Counted from the stretch's first letter, positions 44,963-54,818 are shown. The stretch is DNA of 64,000 bases from Streptomyces fagopyri (GCF_009498275.1 NZ_CP045643.1:3410001-3474000); one strand, 5' to 3'. Notes: generated by a model from the sequence alone, not told the origin. Numbers and translations: made by a program.

Positions 44963-46044
44963 GACTCACCTGCCGCTTCGTTGTTGACGTACGGGGGTGT
45001 GGATCGGTCGTCCCAGCTGTCGACGGTGTACCGGCCGGACTCGTGGTGGAACCAGTACACGGAGCTGAACCAGTTCCGCATATTGCCGAGGCAGGACTTC
45101 ACGGCGACGCTCAGTTCCTTTCCGCGCACCGAGCCGTCCGCGAGCGCGTCGGCGAACTCGTCCAGTTCACCTTCCGCGTCGATGAATTCGGTGACGCATT
45201 TCTCGACGCGCTGACGCATTTCGGTGACGGCATTCCCGAGAGTCAGCCCCTCATGATGAATGAGACTGATTCCGAGATTGTGCACCTCGTCGCCCGCCAT
45301 TTCCTTGGGGAGCGAACAGAGGTCGTTGTACCAGGCGGCGAATTCCTGACTGAGCAGGGCCGCCCGCCGGTATACGGAGCTGTTCCGCACGGAGGCGGGG
45401 AGTTCACAGCCCGCGCTCGGCTCCAGCAGATCGGTCCAGATCCAGTGGGCGAAGGTGAGCCGCCGGAGTTCGAGATATTCCTCGACGGTGGGCACGATTC
45501 CGGAGGTACGGTTGCGGAACTCCCGGTCGTACGCCTCGATCACCGCGTGGAAGTGCCGTGCGAAGCGCGCGTTCCACTTCCGGCCCAGGAACGAGTACAA
45601 CCGCAGCACACTGTCCGCGAACCCCGCGACCAGGGGATCCGGGTGGTGCAGGTGTTCCCGGGGGGAGTCGAGCGCCTCATGGAGCTGGAACCTGAGCCTC
45701 CGCCAGGCCGCCGGCCGGCCGTGGACGACGTCCCGGTCGTGCCGGTCGTCCCAGACGAAGAACCACGCGCTGTAGTCCGCTATCGCCTGTATGACCTCGT
45801 CGGGCGCGCCAATGTAGTAGCCCGCCATCAAGTCCGTGTAGCAAAGGCCGTCGGCATATTCCTGGACCGTGTCGGCGGCCATGAGCCGTTTTTCCCGGAG
45901 CCACGAACGTGTGTTCTCCTGGAGCCTGGGCCAATACGGATGCAGTTGACGGGGAAACTCGGCCTCGATCACCGGGAGTGAGAGCGCCGGTGGAACCGCG
46001 ACCACGGTCGGTGTCGATGAAGTGCCGTGTGAGAAAGCATGCAC
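44959..46044 (-). CDS. cyc1: epi-Isozizaene synthase
   Basis: The 361-residue class I sesquiterpene cyclase, the same length as the S. coelicolor enzyme, has the Asp-rich motif [12 protein letters not shown] and the NSE motif [15 protein letters not shown], with [20 protein letters not shown] at the C-terminus. It cyclises farnesyl diphosphate to epi-isozizaene, the precursor of albaflavenone. GTG 46044 is preferred (GAGAGGGG upstream, MHAFSHG start); a TTG two codons earlier is possible. It is coupled to the P450 gene. The upstream stretch 46045-46263 holds only its promoter region. Confidence 0.96.
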   Translation of the reverse strand: MHAFSHGTSSTPTVVAVPPALSLPVIEAEFPRQLHPYWPRLQENTRSWLREKRLMAADTVQEYADGLCYTDLMAGYYIGAPDEVIQAIADYSAWFFVWDDRHDRDVVHGRPAAWRRLRFQLHEALDSPREHLHHPDPLVAGFADSVLRLYSFLGRKWNARFARHFHAVIEAYDREFRNRTSGIVPTVEEYLELRRLTFAHWIWTDLLEPSAGCELPASVRNSSVYRRAALLSQEFAAWYNDLCSLPKEMAGDEVHNLGISLIHHEGLTLGNAVTEMRQRVEKCVTEFIDAEGELDEFADALADGSVRGKELSVAVKSCLGNMRNWFSSVYWFHHESGRYTVDSWDDRSTPPYVNNEAAGES

Positions 46045-46263
46045 GAACAAACCCCTCTCAGCCGCCAGTTGACGTCACACCCCTCTCGTCGTGCCGGGCG
46101 TGCGCCGTTGCGTATCCCCGCACTTCCCATTCAGCACCACAACTGACTGTTCTGGGAATGGATTTGCTCCACTCACTACCGGAGAGTGCCGAGAATCCCC
46201 CCTCGCATGACCGAATATGGATCATTAGAGGAGAGGAGGGGATCGAACGTGCGTCGCACATAC

Positions 46264-46305
46264 GAACGGCGCCTGGTCAGAGAGGTCTCTGACCAGGCGC
46301 CGTTC
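46264..46305. terminator. Long perfect hairpin downstream of def
   Basis: GAACGGCGCCTGGTCAGAGA and its full complement are separated by GG. It lies 69 bases past the def stop and upstream of the terpene operon. Confidence 0.8.
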
Positions 46306-46373
46306 ACGCGGAACCCACGGAAGACCGCGGACCCCGCCTGTCGTTTTCTGTCTCAGCCGTTCACGGCCGCGGT

Positions 46374-47024
46374 TCAGTCGTTCGCGACGACCGGGTAGCG
46401 GGGCTCGTTCTCGGACATCTGCCGCAGTGCGTCCTTGCGTTCACGCTTGGAGAGCCGGTCGATGTAGAGGTAGCCGTAGAGGTGGTCGGTCTCGTGCTGG
46501 AGGCAGCGCGCGAAGTAGCCGGTCCCCCGCACCCTGACCGGGTTGCCCTTCTCGTCCTGCCCGGTGACCTCGGCGTAGTCCGGGCGGGCCAGCGGCGCGT
46601 AGGCGGTCGGCACGGACAGGCAGCCCTCGTTGCTCTCGTCCAACTGGCGCCGGTCGGCGGGCAGGTCGACGAGGACCGGGTTGCAGACGACACCGACGTG
46701 CCGCGTGCCCTCGTCGTCCTGGCAGTCGTACACGAAGACCTTCAGGTCGACGCCGATCTGGTTGGCTGCCAGGCCCACGCCCTCGGCGGTGCGCTGGCTC
46801 GCGAACATGTCGGCGACCAGGCGGCCGAGCTCGTCGTCGAACTCCGTGACGTCCACGCACTCCTTGTGGAGCACCGGGTTGCCGACGACCGTGATCGGCC
46901 GCGAGGTGCCGGGCTCGCGGTAGGCCGCCTCACGCTCCTCGCAGTCCTCGGAGTCGATGACGAAACCCTCGTCGTCCACGGGGAGCACGCCCGCGTGCTG
47001 CTGTTCGGTGTCCTGCTGCGCCAT
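46374..47024 (-). CDS. def: Peptide deformylase
   Basis: The 216-residue deformylase has motif 1 [11 protein letters not shown], motif 2 EGCLSVP (metal Cys) and motif 3 [11 protein letters not shown] (two metal His and catalytic Glu). It removes the formyl group from nascent proteins. An N-terminal extension of about 45 acidic residues precedes the domain, typical of this Streptomyces paralogue. ATG 47022-47024 is used. Streptomyces have several def genes. Confidence 0.94.
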   Translation of the reverse strand: MAQQDTEQQHAGVLPVDDEGFVIDSEDCEEREAAYREPGTSRPITVVGNPVLHKECVDVTEFDDELGRLVADMFASQRTAEGVGLAANQIGVDLKVFVYDCQDDEGTRHVGVVCNPVLVDLPADRRQLDESNEGCLSVPTAYAPLARPDYAEVTGQDEKGNPVRVRGTGYFARCLQHETDHLYGYLYIDRLSKRERKDALRQMSENEPRYPVVAND

Positions 47025-47125
47025 GACCGACGTATGCCTTCCTGGAATCCATGAGAGTGCTGCGGCATACAGCCTACGGGGCCGCGCGCACCCCTCGGCA
47101 GGCGTGCGCGGCCGGCGGCAGCCGG

Positions 47126-48106
47126 CTAACAGACCTCTTCGAGGTCCCGCCAGTCCCGGGAGTCGGGGCTGTCGGCGACCCAGCCGTCGAGCAGCCCGCG
47201 CACCAGCGAGGCCGGTGCCGCGAGCCCGCACTCCCGCTCGGGCACCCACAGCTGCCCGTCGGTGCGGTGGCCGAGCGGGCCCGGGTGCCCCGGCTCACTG
47301 TGGTCGTGCGGATCGAGGTGCTCGCCGTCGCCCTCGTCGGACGGCATCCGGGACTCCGAGCACATCCGGCACAGCAGCCGCACGGACGACGACCAGTCCT
47401 CGGCGGCGAAGCCCGCGTCGGCCGCGAGCTGCTCCAGGGCGTCCCGGTCCTCCTCGGTGGCCGCCTCCAGCAGGACGACCCAGGTGGGCACCGGGGACGG
47501 AGCCCACAGCTCGATCTCGTCGAAGACGGGGTAGGCGTGCCCGGCGGCGGTGGTCCGCTCGCCGTGCGGCACTCCGTCGTGCAGGACGACCTCGCCCCAG
47601 CGCCGCCCGGAGGACGGCAGCGGAATGGAGAGGACCTCGATCCGGGCCGGATCGAGCCTGCGGCCCCACACGACCTCGGCCTCGCCCTCCGGCGACAGCC
47701 GCACGGCCGCGCTGCCGAGGTCCATGCCCGCCGGCTCCCCCGAGACGGCGGCTCCGCCGGGCACCCGCAGCCCGTACGCCTGCCAGGCGCGGCGGGCCAG
47801 CGGCCAGTCCTGCAGGGCGGTGGCGGCGATGCCGACGTTCCACCAGTCGGGGGCGCCCGCCTCCCGGTCCAGGAGCGCGACCGCCCGCAGACCGGCGGCC
47901 CTGGCCTGCTCCCAGTCGTGCCGGAACTTGTGCAGCAGAGCCAGGTTGAACCAGGACTCGGACAGCCACGGCTCCAGGTCGGCGGCGCGTGTCAGCAGCG
48001 CTCCCGCGTCCTCGTACCGGCCGTCACCGATCAGCGTGAACGCACGGTCGGTGGCCTGCCGCCATGAGGCGGAGGGCCGGTGTCGTCCCTTGCCGAAGAT
48101 CCTCAC
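47126..48106 (-). CDS. Tetratricopeptide-repeat protein
   Basis: The 326-residue cytosolic protein has TPR-like helices in its first 110 residues ([39 protein letters not shown]) and a beta-rich remainder ending CMCSE-like and [15 protein letters not shown] 48106 is preferred: [15 protein letters not shown] begins the ordered protein. An ATG at 48256 would add 50 residues of low complexity containing a duplicated QAGI. The function is unknown. Confidence 0.75.
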   Translation of the reverse strand: MRIFGKGRHRPSASWRQATDRAFTLIGDGRYEDAGALLTRAADLEPWLSESWFNLALLHKFRHDWEQARAAGLRAVALLDREAGAPDWWNVGIAATALQDWPLARRAWQAYGLRVPGGAAVSGEPAGMDLGSAAVRLSPEGEAEVVWGRRLDPARIEVLSIPLPSSGRRWGEVVLHDGVPHGERTTAAGHAYPVFDEIELWAPSPVPTWVVLLEAATEEDRDALEQLAADAGFAAEDWSSSVRLLCRMCSESRMPSDEGDGEHLDPHDHSEPGHPGPLGHRTDGQLWVPERECGLAAPASLVRGLLDGWVADSPDSRDWRDLEEVC

Positions 48107-48259
48107 GATTCCCGCCTGCCAGTTCCTTGCGATTCCCGCCTGCCGGTCGCTCGAAGAGTCTCTTGAGGACGGTGCGGCCACGGGCCGGCCCGTGCCCCCG
48201 AACGCCCTCTTCCTCGCATCCAACCACGTACCGTCGGACGCCCGCTCATTACCCATGGG

Positions 48260-49681
48260 TTACCCAGCCTGGGGCAGGGTAAGGCCGCCCCGCAACAGGA
48301 CCCTGGCCAGCGACTCCACGACTTCGGGCTGATGGTCGCGGGCGGTGGCCAGCCGCAGCTTCTCCAGGGCGGTCAGTGGCCCTCCGGGCCCCGCTTCCCT
48401 GGCCAGCTCCTCGTAGGCGTTCACCGTCCGTACGATCCGCGCGTTCACCGGCTGCTCCCGGTAGGGATCGGCCTGCCGCTCCACCACCACCGCGACCTCG
48501 GCGTCCACCCCGGTCTGGCGTACCACCGCGCCGCCGAGGAGGGCGATGCGGCGCTGCTCCTCGGCGGAGAGCGCGGAGGTGGCACCCGCCGGGACCGGAT
48601 CGACGAGGCTGAGCTGTCCGATGTCGTGCATCAGGGCCGCGTACTCCAGAACGGTCAGATCGGGCTCGGAAAGGCCCAGCTCACGCCCGACGGCGCGGCT
48701 GAGCGCCGCCACTCTGCGGGCGTGCCCCGCGGGGGTGTACCCGGCGATCTCGGTCGCCCGCGCGAGGGAGGCGATGGTCTGCCGGTAGGTGATCCGCACG
48801 GCCGCGTACCGCCGGAAGGACAGCTGGGTCAGGAGCAGCGGCAGCGAGAACACGGGCAGCGCCCACAGCCCCACGACCGCCACGGCGAGCGACATCACGG
48901 CCCCGGTCGCGCAGACCGCGGACCCGATGCCGAGGGTGGCCCGCAGCTCGTCCCGCAGCAGCGGCCCGAAGGGCCAGCGGGTCCGGGCGTGCGCCGTCGC
49001 GGCCGCGAGCACGGCGTCGCACAGCGCGGTCAGCACCAGCAGCGCGACCAGCAGCAGGGCGTACGAGGGGCCGGCCCATCCCATCAACCGCCCCCGGTCG
49101 TAGAGGGGTTGGAAGCAGACGGCGGCGAAGGCGACGGTCAGGACGCGCCGGGTGAGGTGGTCGAGCGTCGGGCCGCCGCCACGGGCGACATGCGGGACAC
49201 AGCCCAGCAGCGCCGCGGCGCTCACGACGGCCACGACCTGGAGGGCGCCGTGCCGGCCGGGGTGGCCCGCCTGCTCGCCGAGCAGCGCGTACGACAGCGC
49301 GCCCGCGGCTCCGAGGGGAGCGGACTCCCGGTCCTCGGTGCCGCTCCAGCGGGTGAGCTCCCCCACGGCGACGAGGATGCCGTAGGCGAGGGCCGTCCCG
49401 CGTTCGTCGATACCGTTCCAGAGGGTGACGGCCAGGGCGGCGGCGCCGAGCAGGGCGGCACCGGTGTGGGCGAGCGTGCCGAGGACGCCGGGGTGCGGAC
49501 CGGTGAGGGCGCGGTCGGCCGGGGGCCGGGCCGACTCCCCGTACTCCTCGCCCCGGCGTTCCCCGTGTTCCCCGTGTTCCCCGTGTTCCCCGTGTTCCCC
49601 GTACTCCCCGTACTCCCCGTGTTCCCCGTGCTCCTCGCCCCGGTGCGAGGGGATGGCGCCGCTTCGCTCCGCCGGGTTCAC
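48260..49681 (-). CDS. Membrane protein with degenerate HD domain
   Basis: The 473-residue protein has a charged N-terminal Glu-His-Gly/Glu-Tyr-Gly repeat (about residues 16-45), six or more membrane spans (about 65-275) and a cytosolic HD-type domain with GHARRVAALSRAVGRELGL and YAALMHDIGQLSL. The GYP half is replaced by VERQADPYREQP, so cyclic-di-GMP hydrolysis is doubtful. GTG 49681 overlaps the stop of the upstream HD-GYP gene as GTGA, so the pair is co-translated. Confidence 0.85.
   Translation of the reverse strand: MNPAERSGAIPSHRGEEHGEHGEYGEYGEHGEHGEHGEHGERRGEEYGESARPPADRALTGPHPGVLGTLAHTGAALLGAAALAVTLWNGIDERGTALAYGILVAVGELTRWSGTEDRESAPLGAAGALSYALLGEQAGHPGRHGALQVVAVVSAAALLGCVPHVARGGGPTLDHLTRRVLTVAFAAVCFQPLYDRGRLMGWAGPSYALLLVALLVLTALCDAVLAAATAHARTRWPFGPLLRDELRATLGIGSAVCATGAVMSLAVAVVGLWALPVFSLPLLLTQLSFRRYAAVRITYRQTIASLARATEIAGYTPAGHARRVAALSRAVGRELGLSEPDLTVLEYAALMHDIGQLSLVDPVPAGATSALSAEEQRRIALLGGAVVRQTGVDAEVAVVVERQADPYREQPVNARIVRTVNAYEELAREAGPGGPLTALEKLRLATARDHQPEVVESLARVLLRGGLTLPQAG
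49561..49632 (-). repeat. 9-bp tandem repeat inside the HD gene N-terminus
   Basis: Eight head-to-tail CCCCGTGTT/CCCCGTACT units encode E-H-G or E-Y-G triplets in the minus-strand gene. Four consecutive units are identical. Confidence 0.9.
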
Positions 49682-51048
49682 GGGCTTCTCCGGCCCGGGC
49701 TGTCGGCGGGCGTGCTGTCCGTCGGACGGGGGACGGAAGGCGTCGTCCGGTCGTCGCCGGCGGTCACCGCGGGGTGCCAGCCGTCCCGGTCCAGGGCCCG
49801 GACCAGGGCGCCCACCATCCCGGGGTCGAACTGCGCCCCGGCGCAGCGCTCCAGCTCCGCCAGCGCCGCGGGCACCGGCCGGGCCCTGCGGTAGGACCGG
49901 GTCGACGTCATCGCGTCGAAGGCGTCGGCCACGGCCACCACCCGGGCGAACTCCGGGATCTGCCCTCCGACGAGTCCGTACGGGTAGCCGCTCCCGTCGA
50001 GTCGCTCGTGGTGGTGCAGGATCGCCGAGCGGGCCTCCCCCAGGAAGCCGATGCCGCGCACCATCTCGTGGCCGTACTCGGGATGCAGCTCGATGATCCG
50101 CCGTTCGTCCGGCGTGAGCGGGCCGTCCTTGCGCAACAGCCGGGTGGGCACCCCGAGTTTGCCCACGTCGTGCAGGATCCCGGCGAATCTCAGCACCTCG
50201 GCCCGCTCGTCGTCCATGCCGAGTTCACGCGCGATCATCATGGACGCCTGCCCGACCCGCTCGCTGTGTCCGCGGGTGTACCCGTCCTTGATGTCGACGG
50301 CCTGCACGAGCGCCCGGATGGTGGCCTGGTGGGCGGCCCGCTCCCGGTGATACTGGGCGAACACCCAGCACGAGACGTACATCGGCAGCAGCACGAGCAG
50401 CGCGGCGACCGGCCCGTACGGGCTGCGCCACAGGACCGCCATCATCAGTCCGGCGAGTCCGTGCACGGCTACCGGGGCGAGGGAGCGGGAGAAGAGACCG
50501 CGCCAGGCGCCGCGCACCGGCACCCGTTCGGCCAGGGCCAGGATCCCGCCGTCGAGGACGGTCAGCACCAGACAGAAGGCGAGCACCGCCGCGCCGGCGG
50601 GCACGAGCGCGTACGGGAAGCGGGGTCCGACGACCGCGTCCCGGCCGTCCAGCGCCCAGTGCACCCCGGAGGCCGCCCGGACGGCGACGGCGAGCTGGGC
50701 CGCGCGCCAGGTCCGGCGCAGTCCGCGCGGGCGCTGCTCCACCCGGGCGAGCAGTGCCCCCGGCAGCGCGACGAGCGCGGCGGCGGGCGGCGGCAGCAGA
50801 AAGGCGCCGGCGAGCAGTACGGGGAGGAAGGTGCCCAGGCCCTGCGGCGCGCGCCGCTCGGCGGCACGGGCGGCGGCGCCCCTGGGGCCGTGCGGCAGGG
50901 TGATCCGCTCGCATCCGGCGTACAGCGCGGCGAGCAGGGCGACGATCCACCAGGGGGTGGGTACGGCCGGCAGCGGAGCGAGGCAGGCGAGGGCGGCGAG
51001 GACGACACAGGCCACGTACACCCGGGCCCCCGCCGGAATCGTCCCCAT
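49678..51048 (-). CDS. Membrane HD-GYP domain phosphodiesterase
   Basis: The 456-residue protein has six to seven N-terminal spans (to about residue 230) and then a complete HD-GYP domain: GYTRGHSERVGQASMMIAREL, FAGILHDVGKLGVP (HD), HPEYGHEMV, ILHHHERLDGSGYPYGL (HHE and GYP), VADAFDAMTSTRSYR. It should hydrolyse cyclic di-GMP, a developmental signal in Streptomyces. It is the first gene of a pair with a degenerate partner. Confidence 0.9.
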   Translation of the reverse strand: MGTIPAGARVYVACVVLAALACLAPLPAVPTPWWIVALLAALYAGCERITLPHGPRGAAARAAERRAPQGLGTFLPVLLAGAFLLPPPAAALVALPGALLARVEQRPRGLRRTWRAAQLAVAVRAASGVHWALDGRDAVVGPRFPYALVPAGAAVLAFCLVLTVLDGGILALAERVPVRGAWRGLFSRSLAPVAVHGLAGLMMAVLWRSPYGPVAALLVLLPMYVSCWVFAQYHRERAAHQATIRALVQAVDIKDGYTRGHSERVGQASMMIARELGMDDERAEVLRFAGILHDVGKLGVPTRLLRKDGPLTPDERRIIELHPEYGHEMVRGIGFLGEARSAILHHHERLDGSGYPYGLVGGQIPEFARVVAVADAFDAMTSTRSYRRARPVPAALAELERCAGAQFDPGMVGALVRALDRDGWHPAVTAGDDRTTPSVPRPTDSTPADSPGRRSP

Positions 51049-51120
51049 CTCCTCGTCCCCTCCCCCCGCTCAGGTTCCGGAGCCTAGGGGGGTGGCGCGG
51101 GGGTGGGGGCGGCAACAGCG

Positions 51121-51149
51121 GAATCCGCGGGCTCGAAGCCCGCGGATTC
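51121..51149. terminator. Terminator beyond rsrA
   Basis: GAATCCGCGGGCT, loop CGA, AGCCCGCGGATTC: thirteen perfect pairs. It lies 57 bases after rsrA and before the HD-GYP gene. Confidence 0.85.
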
Positions 51150-51205
51150 GCACGTTCGGGTGATAACCGGACGATCTCGCCGAGGTGTCCGACGCGTCCC
51201 CCGGG

Positions 51206-51508
51206 TCAGGATTCCTGCGGGGTCGCGCCGACCTCGTGCTCCGGCACGGTCTGTCCGGAGCGGATCAGGTCGATGCGGCCCATCACCTTCGCCCGCAGGT
51301 CGGTCGGCACGTCGTCCTGTCCGCAGCACCGCTTGACCAGCTTCTTCACGGCCTGCTCCAGGCCGTACTTCTCGAGACACGGAGAGCACTCCTCGAAATG
51401 CACCTCGAACTTGGTGCAGTCCGCGTCCGGCATCTCATGGTCGAGGAACTCGTAAAGATGATCGAGTACCTCACTGCAATCTGTCTCGTGCGGCTCTCCG
51501 CAGCTCAT
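51206..51508 (-). CDS. rsrA: Redox-sensing zinc anti-sigma factor RsrA
   Basis: The 100-residue ZAS protein has all the residues of S. coelicolor RsrA in register: C3, C11, C31, H37, C41, C44, C61 and C62. The H-x3-C-x2-C core (HFEECSPC) binds zinc and SigR; oxidation of C11 with C44 releases both. ATG 51508 overlaps the sigR stop as ATGA, so the partners are made together. Confidence 0.97.
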   Translation of the reverse strand: MSCGEPHETDCSEVLDHLYEFLDHEMPDADCTKFEVHFEECSPCLEKYGLEQAVKKLVKRCCGQDDVPTDLRAKVMGRIDLIRSGQTVPEHEVGATPQES

Positions 51509-52188
51509 GAGCCCGAGCCTTTCGCTTCGTTCGACTCTCCGGCGCCGGCCGGGACCAGGCCACGGTCACGGGCGTAGTCCTCGAGCATGCCGCGCAGTTG
51601 ACGACGGCCCCGGTGCAGCCGGGACATCACCGTGCCGATGGGTGTCCCCATGATGTCCGCGATCTCCTTGTACGCAAAGCCCTCGACGTCCGCGAGATAG
51701 ACGGCGATGCGGAATTCCTCGGGAATCGCCTGCAGCGCTTCCTTGACGTCCGAGTCGGGCAGGTGGTCCAGCGCCTGCGACTCGGCCGAGCGCAGACCGG
51801 TCGACATGTGCGACTCGGCACGCGCGAGCTGCCAGTCCTCGATCTCCTCGGCCGCGCTGCGCTGGGGTTCGCGCTGCTTCTTGCGGTACGAGTTGATGAA
51901 GGTGTTGGTGAGGATGCGGTACAGCCACGCCTTCAGGTTGGTGCCCTCACGGAACTGGTGGAAGGAGGCGTACGCCTTCGCGTACGTCTCCTGCACCAGG
52001 TCCTCGGCGTCGGCCGGGTTCCGCGTCATGCGCAGGGCGGCCGAGTACATCTGGTCGAGGAATTCGAGCGCGTCCCGCTCGAAGCGCGCCGTGCGCTCCG
52101 CGGTCGATTCCGCGCCCGTGCCCTGGCCCTCGGGCTGCTCCGCCTGGCCGTGTTCGGTCCCTGCGTCGGTCCCAGTGACCGGACCCAC
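51505..52188 (-). CDS. sigR: Thiol-oxidative-stress sigma factor SigR
   Basis: From GTG 52188 ([12 protein letters not shown]) the ECF sigma factor is 227 residues, the length known in S. coelicolor. Region 2 is [41 protein letters not shown] and region 4 is [38 protein letters not shown] second in-frame start, ATG 52350 ([10 protein letters not shown]) with GAGGAAG upstream, would give a 54-residue longer SigR-prime isoform, as described for S. coelicolor. It drives thioredoxin, mycothiol and protease genes. Confidence 0.96.
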   Translation of the reverse strand: MGPVTGTDAGTEHGQAEQPEGQGTGAESTAERTARFERDALEFLDQMYSAALRMTRNPADAEDLVQETYAKAYASFHQFREGTNLKAWLYRILTNTFINSYRKKQREPQRSAAEEIEDWQLARAESHMSTGLRSAESQALDHLPDSDVKEALQAIPEEFRIAVYLADVEGFAYKEIADIMGTPIGTVMSRLHRGRRQLRGMLEDYARDRGLVPAGAGESNEAKGSGS

Positions 52189-52406
52189 CTCCTCCAGCGA
52201 TGTGGTGGAACCGAAACCGGTCCCACTCGAATCGGAGGATAGACGAACATCCACACCCGCCGCCGCCCGAACGGGGGCGCCCTTCGACGCGCGCAGCACC
52301 GTCCAGTCCAGCTCAGCGCTGCTGCGACTCGGGCAGATGGTCGAACCCATGCGGCGGACTTCCTCTCGTTCGAACGGTTCAGCACGGTGTGCTTCCTGTC
52401 CGCGAC

Positions 52407-52432
52407 AACAGCCGACCGCCGCGCCACATTCC
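52407..52432 (-). promoter_or_regulatory. SigR autoregulatory promoter
   Basis: On the minus strand GGAAT (52432-52428), exactly 18 bases, then GTT (52409-52407) matches the SigR consensus. It lies 57 bases upstream of the SigR-prime start codon, so the induced transcript would encode the long isoform. Confidence 0.85.
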
Positions 52433-52484
52433 CGGCGACCGGGTGAGTGACGCGCTCCATCCACGGGGCGTCGGCGGGCTCCGG

Positions 52485-53228
52485 CTACGCCAGTGACGCG
52501 CTCCATCGCACGACCTCGTCAGTGACGATCCTCACGGCCTCGTCCTGGTCGAGCGGCGCCCGCCGGGGGACCGCGAAGCCGTGATCGCCGTACGGCACCT
52601 CGACCAGTTCGTACGAGCCCGCCGGGAACTCCGCCGGCTTCCCGAAGGGGTCGTTGCCGCCCTGCACCACGAGGGTGGGCACGCCGGAACCGAGGAGTTC
52701 CCCGGCCCGGGACTTCTCGGGCCGGCCCGGCGGGTGCAGCGGGAAGCTGAGCGCGAGGACGGCGGCGGCGCCGAGTTCCGTCGCCGTGCGGCAGGCGACG
52801 CGGGCTCCGGCGCTGCGCCCGCCCGCGATCACGGGAAGCCCGGACTCCGCGACGGCGGGCCACAGACCCCGCCATCCCGCGTCCAGCGTCTTCGGCGCGG
52901 GCGCCAGCTTCTTCCCGGCCACCCGCCAGGGCTGCTCGACGAGCGCGACGCTCACCCCGTGGGCGGGCAGCACCCGCGCCAGCGCCCGCAGGTCCCGGGC
53001 CTCGATGCCGCCGCCCGCTCCGTGGCTCACGGCGAGCACGAGGCGTGCGCGCTCCGCGCGGTGCCAGGTGAGGCGGGCGGTACCGGCGTCCGTCTCGACG
53101 ACCTGTGGCGCCTCGCCCGCCGGGTCCGGATCCGCGGGATCGGGCTCCGCCGGGCCGGAGCCCGTCCTGCCCGGGTCCGCCGGGTTCGAGTTCGTCACGT
53201 TCGAGTCGGTCACGTTCGAGTCGGTCAC
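52485..53228 (-). CDS. Alpha/beta-hydrolase (dienelactone-hydrolase-like)
   Basis: The 247-residue protein has a serine elbow [27 protein letters not shown], then VQGGNDPFG (Asp) and [11 protein letters not shown] (His), completing the triad seen in the KANL3/Tex30-type family. The first 40 residues are Asp/Asn/Pro low-complexity, starting with a duplicated SNVTD; GTG 53228 lies one base after the SRAP stop. The ordered fold starts near residue 40, so a later start is possible. Confidence 0.85.
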   Translation of the reverse strand: MTDSNVTDSNVTNSNPADPGRTGSGPAEPDPADPDPAGEAPQVVETDAGTARLTWHRAERARLVLAVSHGAGGGIEARDLRALARVLPAHGVSVALVEQPWRVAGKKLAPAPKTLDAGWRGLWPAVAESGLPVIAGGRSAGARVACRTATELGAAAVLALSFPLHPPGRPEKSRAGELLGSGVPTLVVQGGNDPFGKPAEFPAGSYELVEVPYGDHGFAVPRRAPLDQDEAVRIVTDEVVRWSASLA

Positions 53229-53229
53229 G
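53185..53229. repeat. 15-bp tandem repeat at the hydrolase start
   Basis: TTCGAGTTCGTCACG followed by two copies of TTCGAGTCGGTCACG; the last copy contains the GTG start codon of the minus-strand hydrolase. Confidence 0.9.
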
Positions 53230-54045
53230 TCAGAAGAGTGTGCCCTCTTCGGGTCCCTCCAGCTCCTTGAGGAGCTCCGGGCCGTTGTTGCGGACGCTGC
53301 TGACCGCGGTGGAGACCGGATAGGCGCGCATCAGGCCGGTGGGCGGCGGGGTGAGCAGCGTGCGCAGTTCGTCGACCTCTGTGCGGGCCGGGTCGAGCCA
53401 GGCGTCCCAGCGGTCCGGGGTGAGCATCAGGGGCATCCGGGGATGGATGTCGGCCAGGGTCCGCGGGCCCTCGGCCGGAGCCGCCGCGAGCGGGGCCGTC
53501 TCGGCCTCGGTGGTGATGACGGAGCAGGTCGCCCACCAGGCCAGCGGATGCTCGTCGGGGAGCGTCCGGTCCCGCCAGAACTCGTACAGGCCGGCCATCG
53601 CGAAGACCGAGCCGTCGGCGGGGAGCACGAAGTACGGCTGCTTGCGCGGCCGCTTCTTCCTGCCCTCGACCTCCAGGTCGCGTTCGGCGGCCCCGGTGAC
53701 CCACTCGTAGTAGCCGTCGGCGGGCACGATGCAGCGCCGGGTGGCGAAGGCGCGGCGGTACGAGGGCTTCTCGTGCACGGTCTCCGCCCGCGCGTTGATC
53801 ATCCGGGCGCCGCCCTCGGGCGTCTTGGCCCAGGACGGGACGAGTCCCCACTTCAGTCTGCGCAGCTGGCGAACCGGCCTCGGGCTGTCCGCGTCCTTCA
53901 GAGGGCGGTCCAGGACGGCGTAGACCTCCTTCGTCGGAGCCACGTTGTAGTCGGGCGCCAGGGTCTCCTGCGTCTCCCACTTCTCGACTTCAAAGACTCC
54001 TGCGAGATCCTCGGGCCCACGACTCGCTGCATACCGTCCGCACAT
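53230..54045 (-). CDS. SRAP-domain abasic-site protein (YedK/HMCES)
   Basis: The 271-residue SRAP protein begins MCGRY (catalytic Cys2 exposed after Met removal). It has LAPDYNVAPT, WGLVPSWA, MINARAETV, RCIVPADGYYEW (Glu) and DIHPRMPLML (His). It crosslinks to abasic sites in single-stranded DNA. It is probably co-transcribed with the downstream hydrolase. Confidence 0.95.
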   Translation of the reverse strand: MCGRYAASRGPEDLAGVFEVEKWETQETLAPDYNVAPTKEVYAVLDRPLKDADSPRPVRQLRRLKWGLVPSWAKTPEGGARMINARAETVHEKPSYRRAFATRRCIVPADGYYEWVTGAAERDLEVEGRKKRPRKQPYFVLPADGSVFAMAGLYEFWRDRTLPDEHPLAWWATCSVITTEAETAPLAAAPAEGPRTLADIHPRMPLMLTPDRWDAWLDPARTEVDELRTLLTPPPTGLMRAYPVSTAVSSVRNNGPELLKELEGPEEGTLF

Positions 54046-54095
54046 ACGTGCAACACTGCCAGATTCCGCGACACCTCAGGGAGCCACCGCAGACA

Positions 54096-54818
54096 ATGGA
54101 CAGCATCGCATCCACCTCGCTGGCCTCGCTCTGGGACCAGGTCTCCGGCACCCAGCCGGACCCCGATCTGTGGGTGGTGATAGCCACCCTGGTCGCGGCT
54201 CTCGCCGTGATCGTCCCGCACGGCGTATGGCGCGTCTCCCGCAACACCATCACCATCGCGCACGAGGGGGGCCACGGGCTGGTCGCCCTGCTCACCGGGC
54301 GCAGCCTCAGCGGCATCAGGCTGCACTCCGACACCAGCGGTCTCACCGTCAGCCGCGGCAGGCCGACCGGTCTCGGCATGATCCTCACGGCCGCCGCGGG
54401 CTACACCGCCCCTCCGCTGCTCGGTCTCGGCGGCGCCGCGCTGCTCGGCGCGGGCCGCATCACGCTGCTGCTGTGGCTGGCCACGGCCCTGCTGGTGGCG
54501 ATGCTGGTGATGATCCGCAACGCGTACGGCGTGCTCACCGTGGTCCTCACCGGCGGCCTGTTCCTGATGGTGTCCTGGCTCGCCGGGCCCCAGGTGCAGG
54601 CGGCGTTCGCGTACGCCGTGGTGTGGTTCCTGCTGCTCGGCGGTGTGCGGCCGGGCTTCGAGCTCCAGGCCAAGCGCCGCCGCGGCGGTGCCCGCGACTC
54701 GGACGCCGACCAGCTCTCCCGTCTCACCCACGTCCCCGCCGGCGTCTGGCTCTTCCTCTTCCACGCGGTGTCCCTGTGCTCCCTGCTGGCCGGCGCCCAC
54801 TGGCTCCTCCCCCTCTGA
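54096..54818 (+). CDS. M50B-type membrane protein (peptidase-like)
   Basis: The 240-residue protein has about six spans. The second hydrophobic region carries AHEGGHGLVALLTG, an HExxH-like HEGGH zinc motif of M50B site-2-protease relatives. The second metal-site motif is not obvious. It sits divergently beside SRAP, with ATG 54096 preceded by CAGGGAG. Confidence 0.85.
   Translation: MDSIASTSLASLWDQVSGTQPDPDLWVVIATLVAALAVIVPHGVWRVSRNTITIAHEGGHGLVALLTGRSLSGIRLHSDTSGLTVSRGRPTGLGMILTAAAGYTAPPLLGLGGAALLGAGRITLLLWLATALLVAMLVMIRNAYGVLTVVLTGGLFLMVSWLAGPQVQAAFAYAVVWFLLLGGVRPGFELQAKRRRGGARDSDADQLSRLTHVPAGVWLFLFHAVSLCSLLAGAHWLLPL

Noticed and set aside
47126..48256. Longer start (ATG 48256) of the TPR protein
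   Set aside because: The added 50 residues contain a duplicated low-complexity segment and the ordered protein begins at GTG 48106; not excluded.
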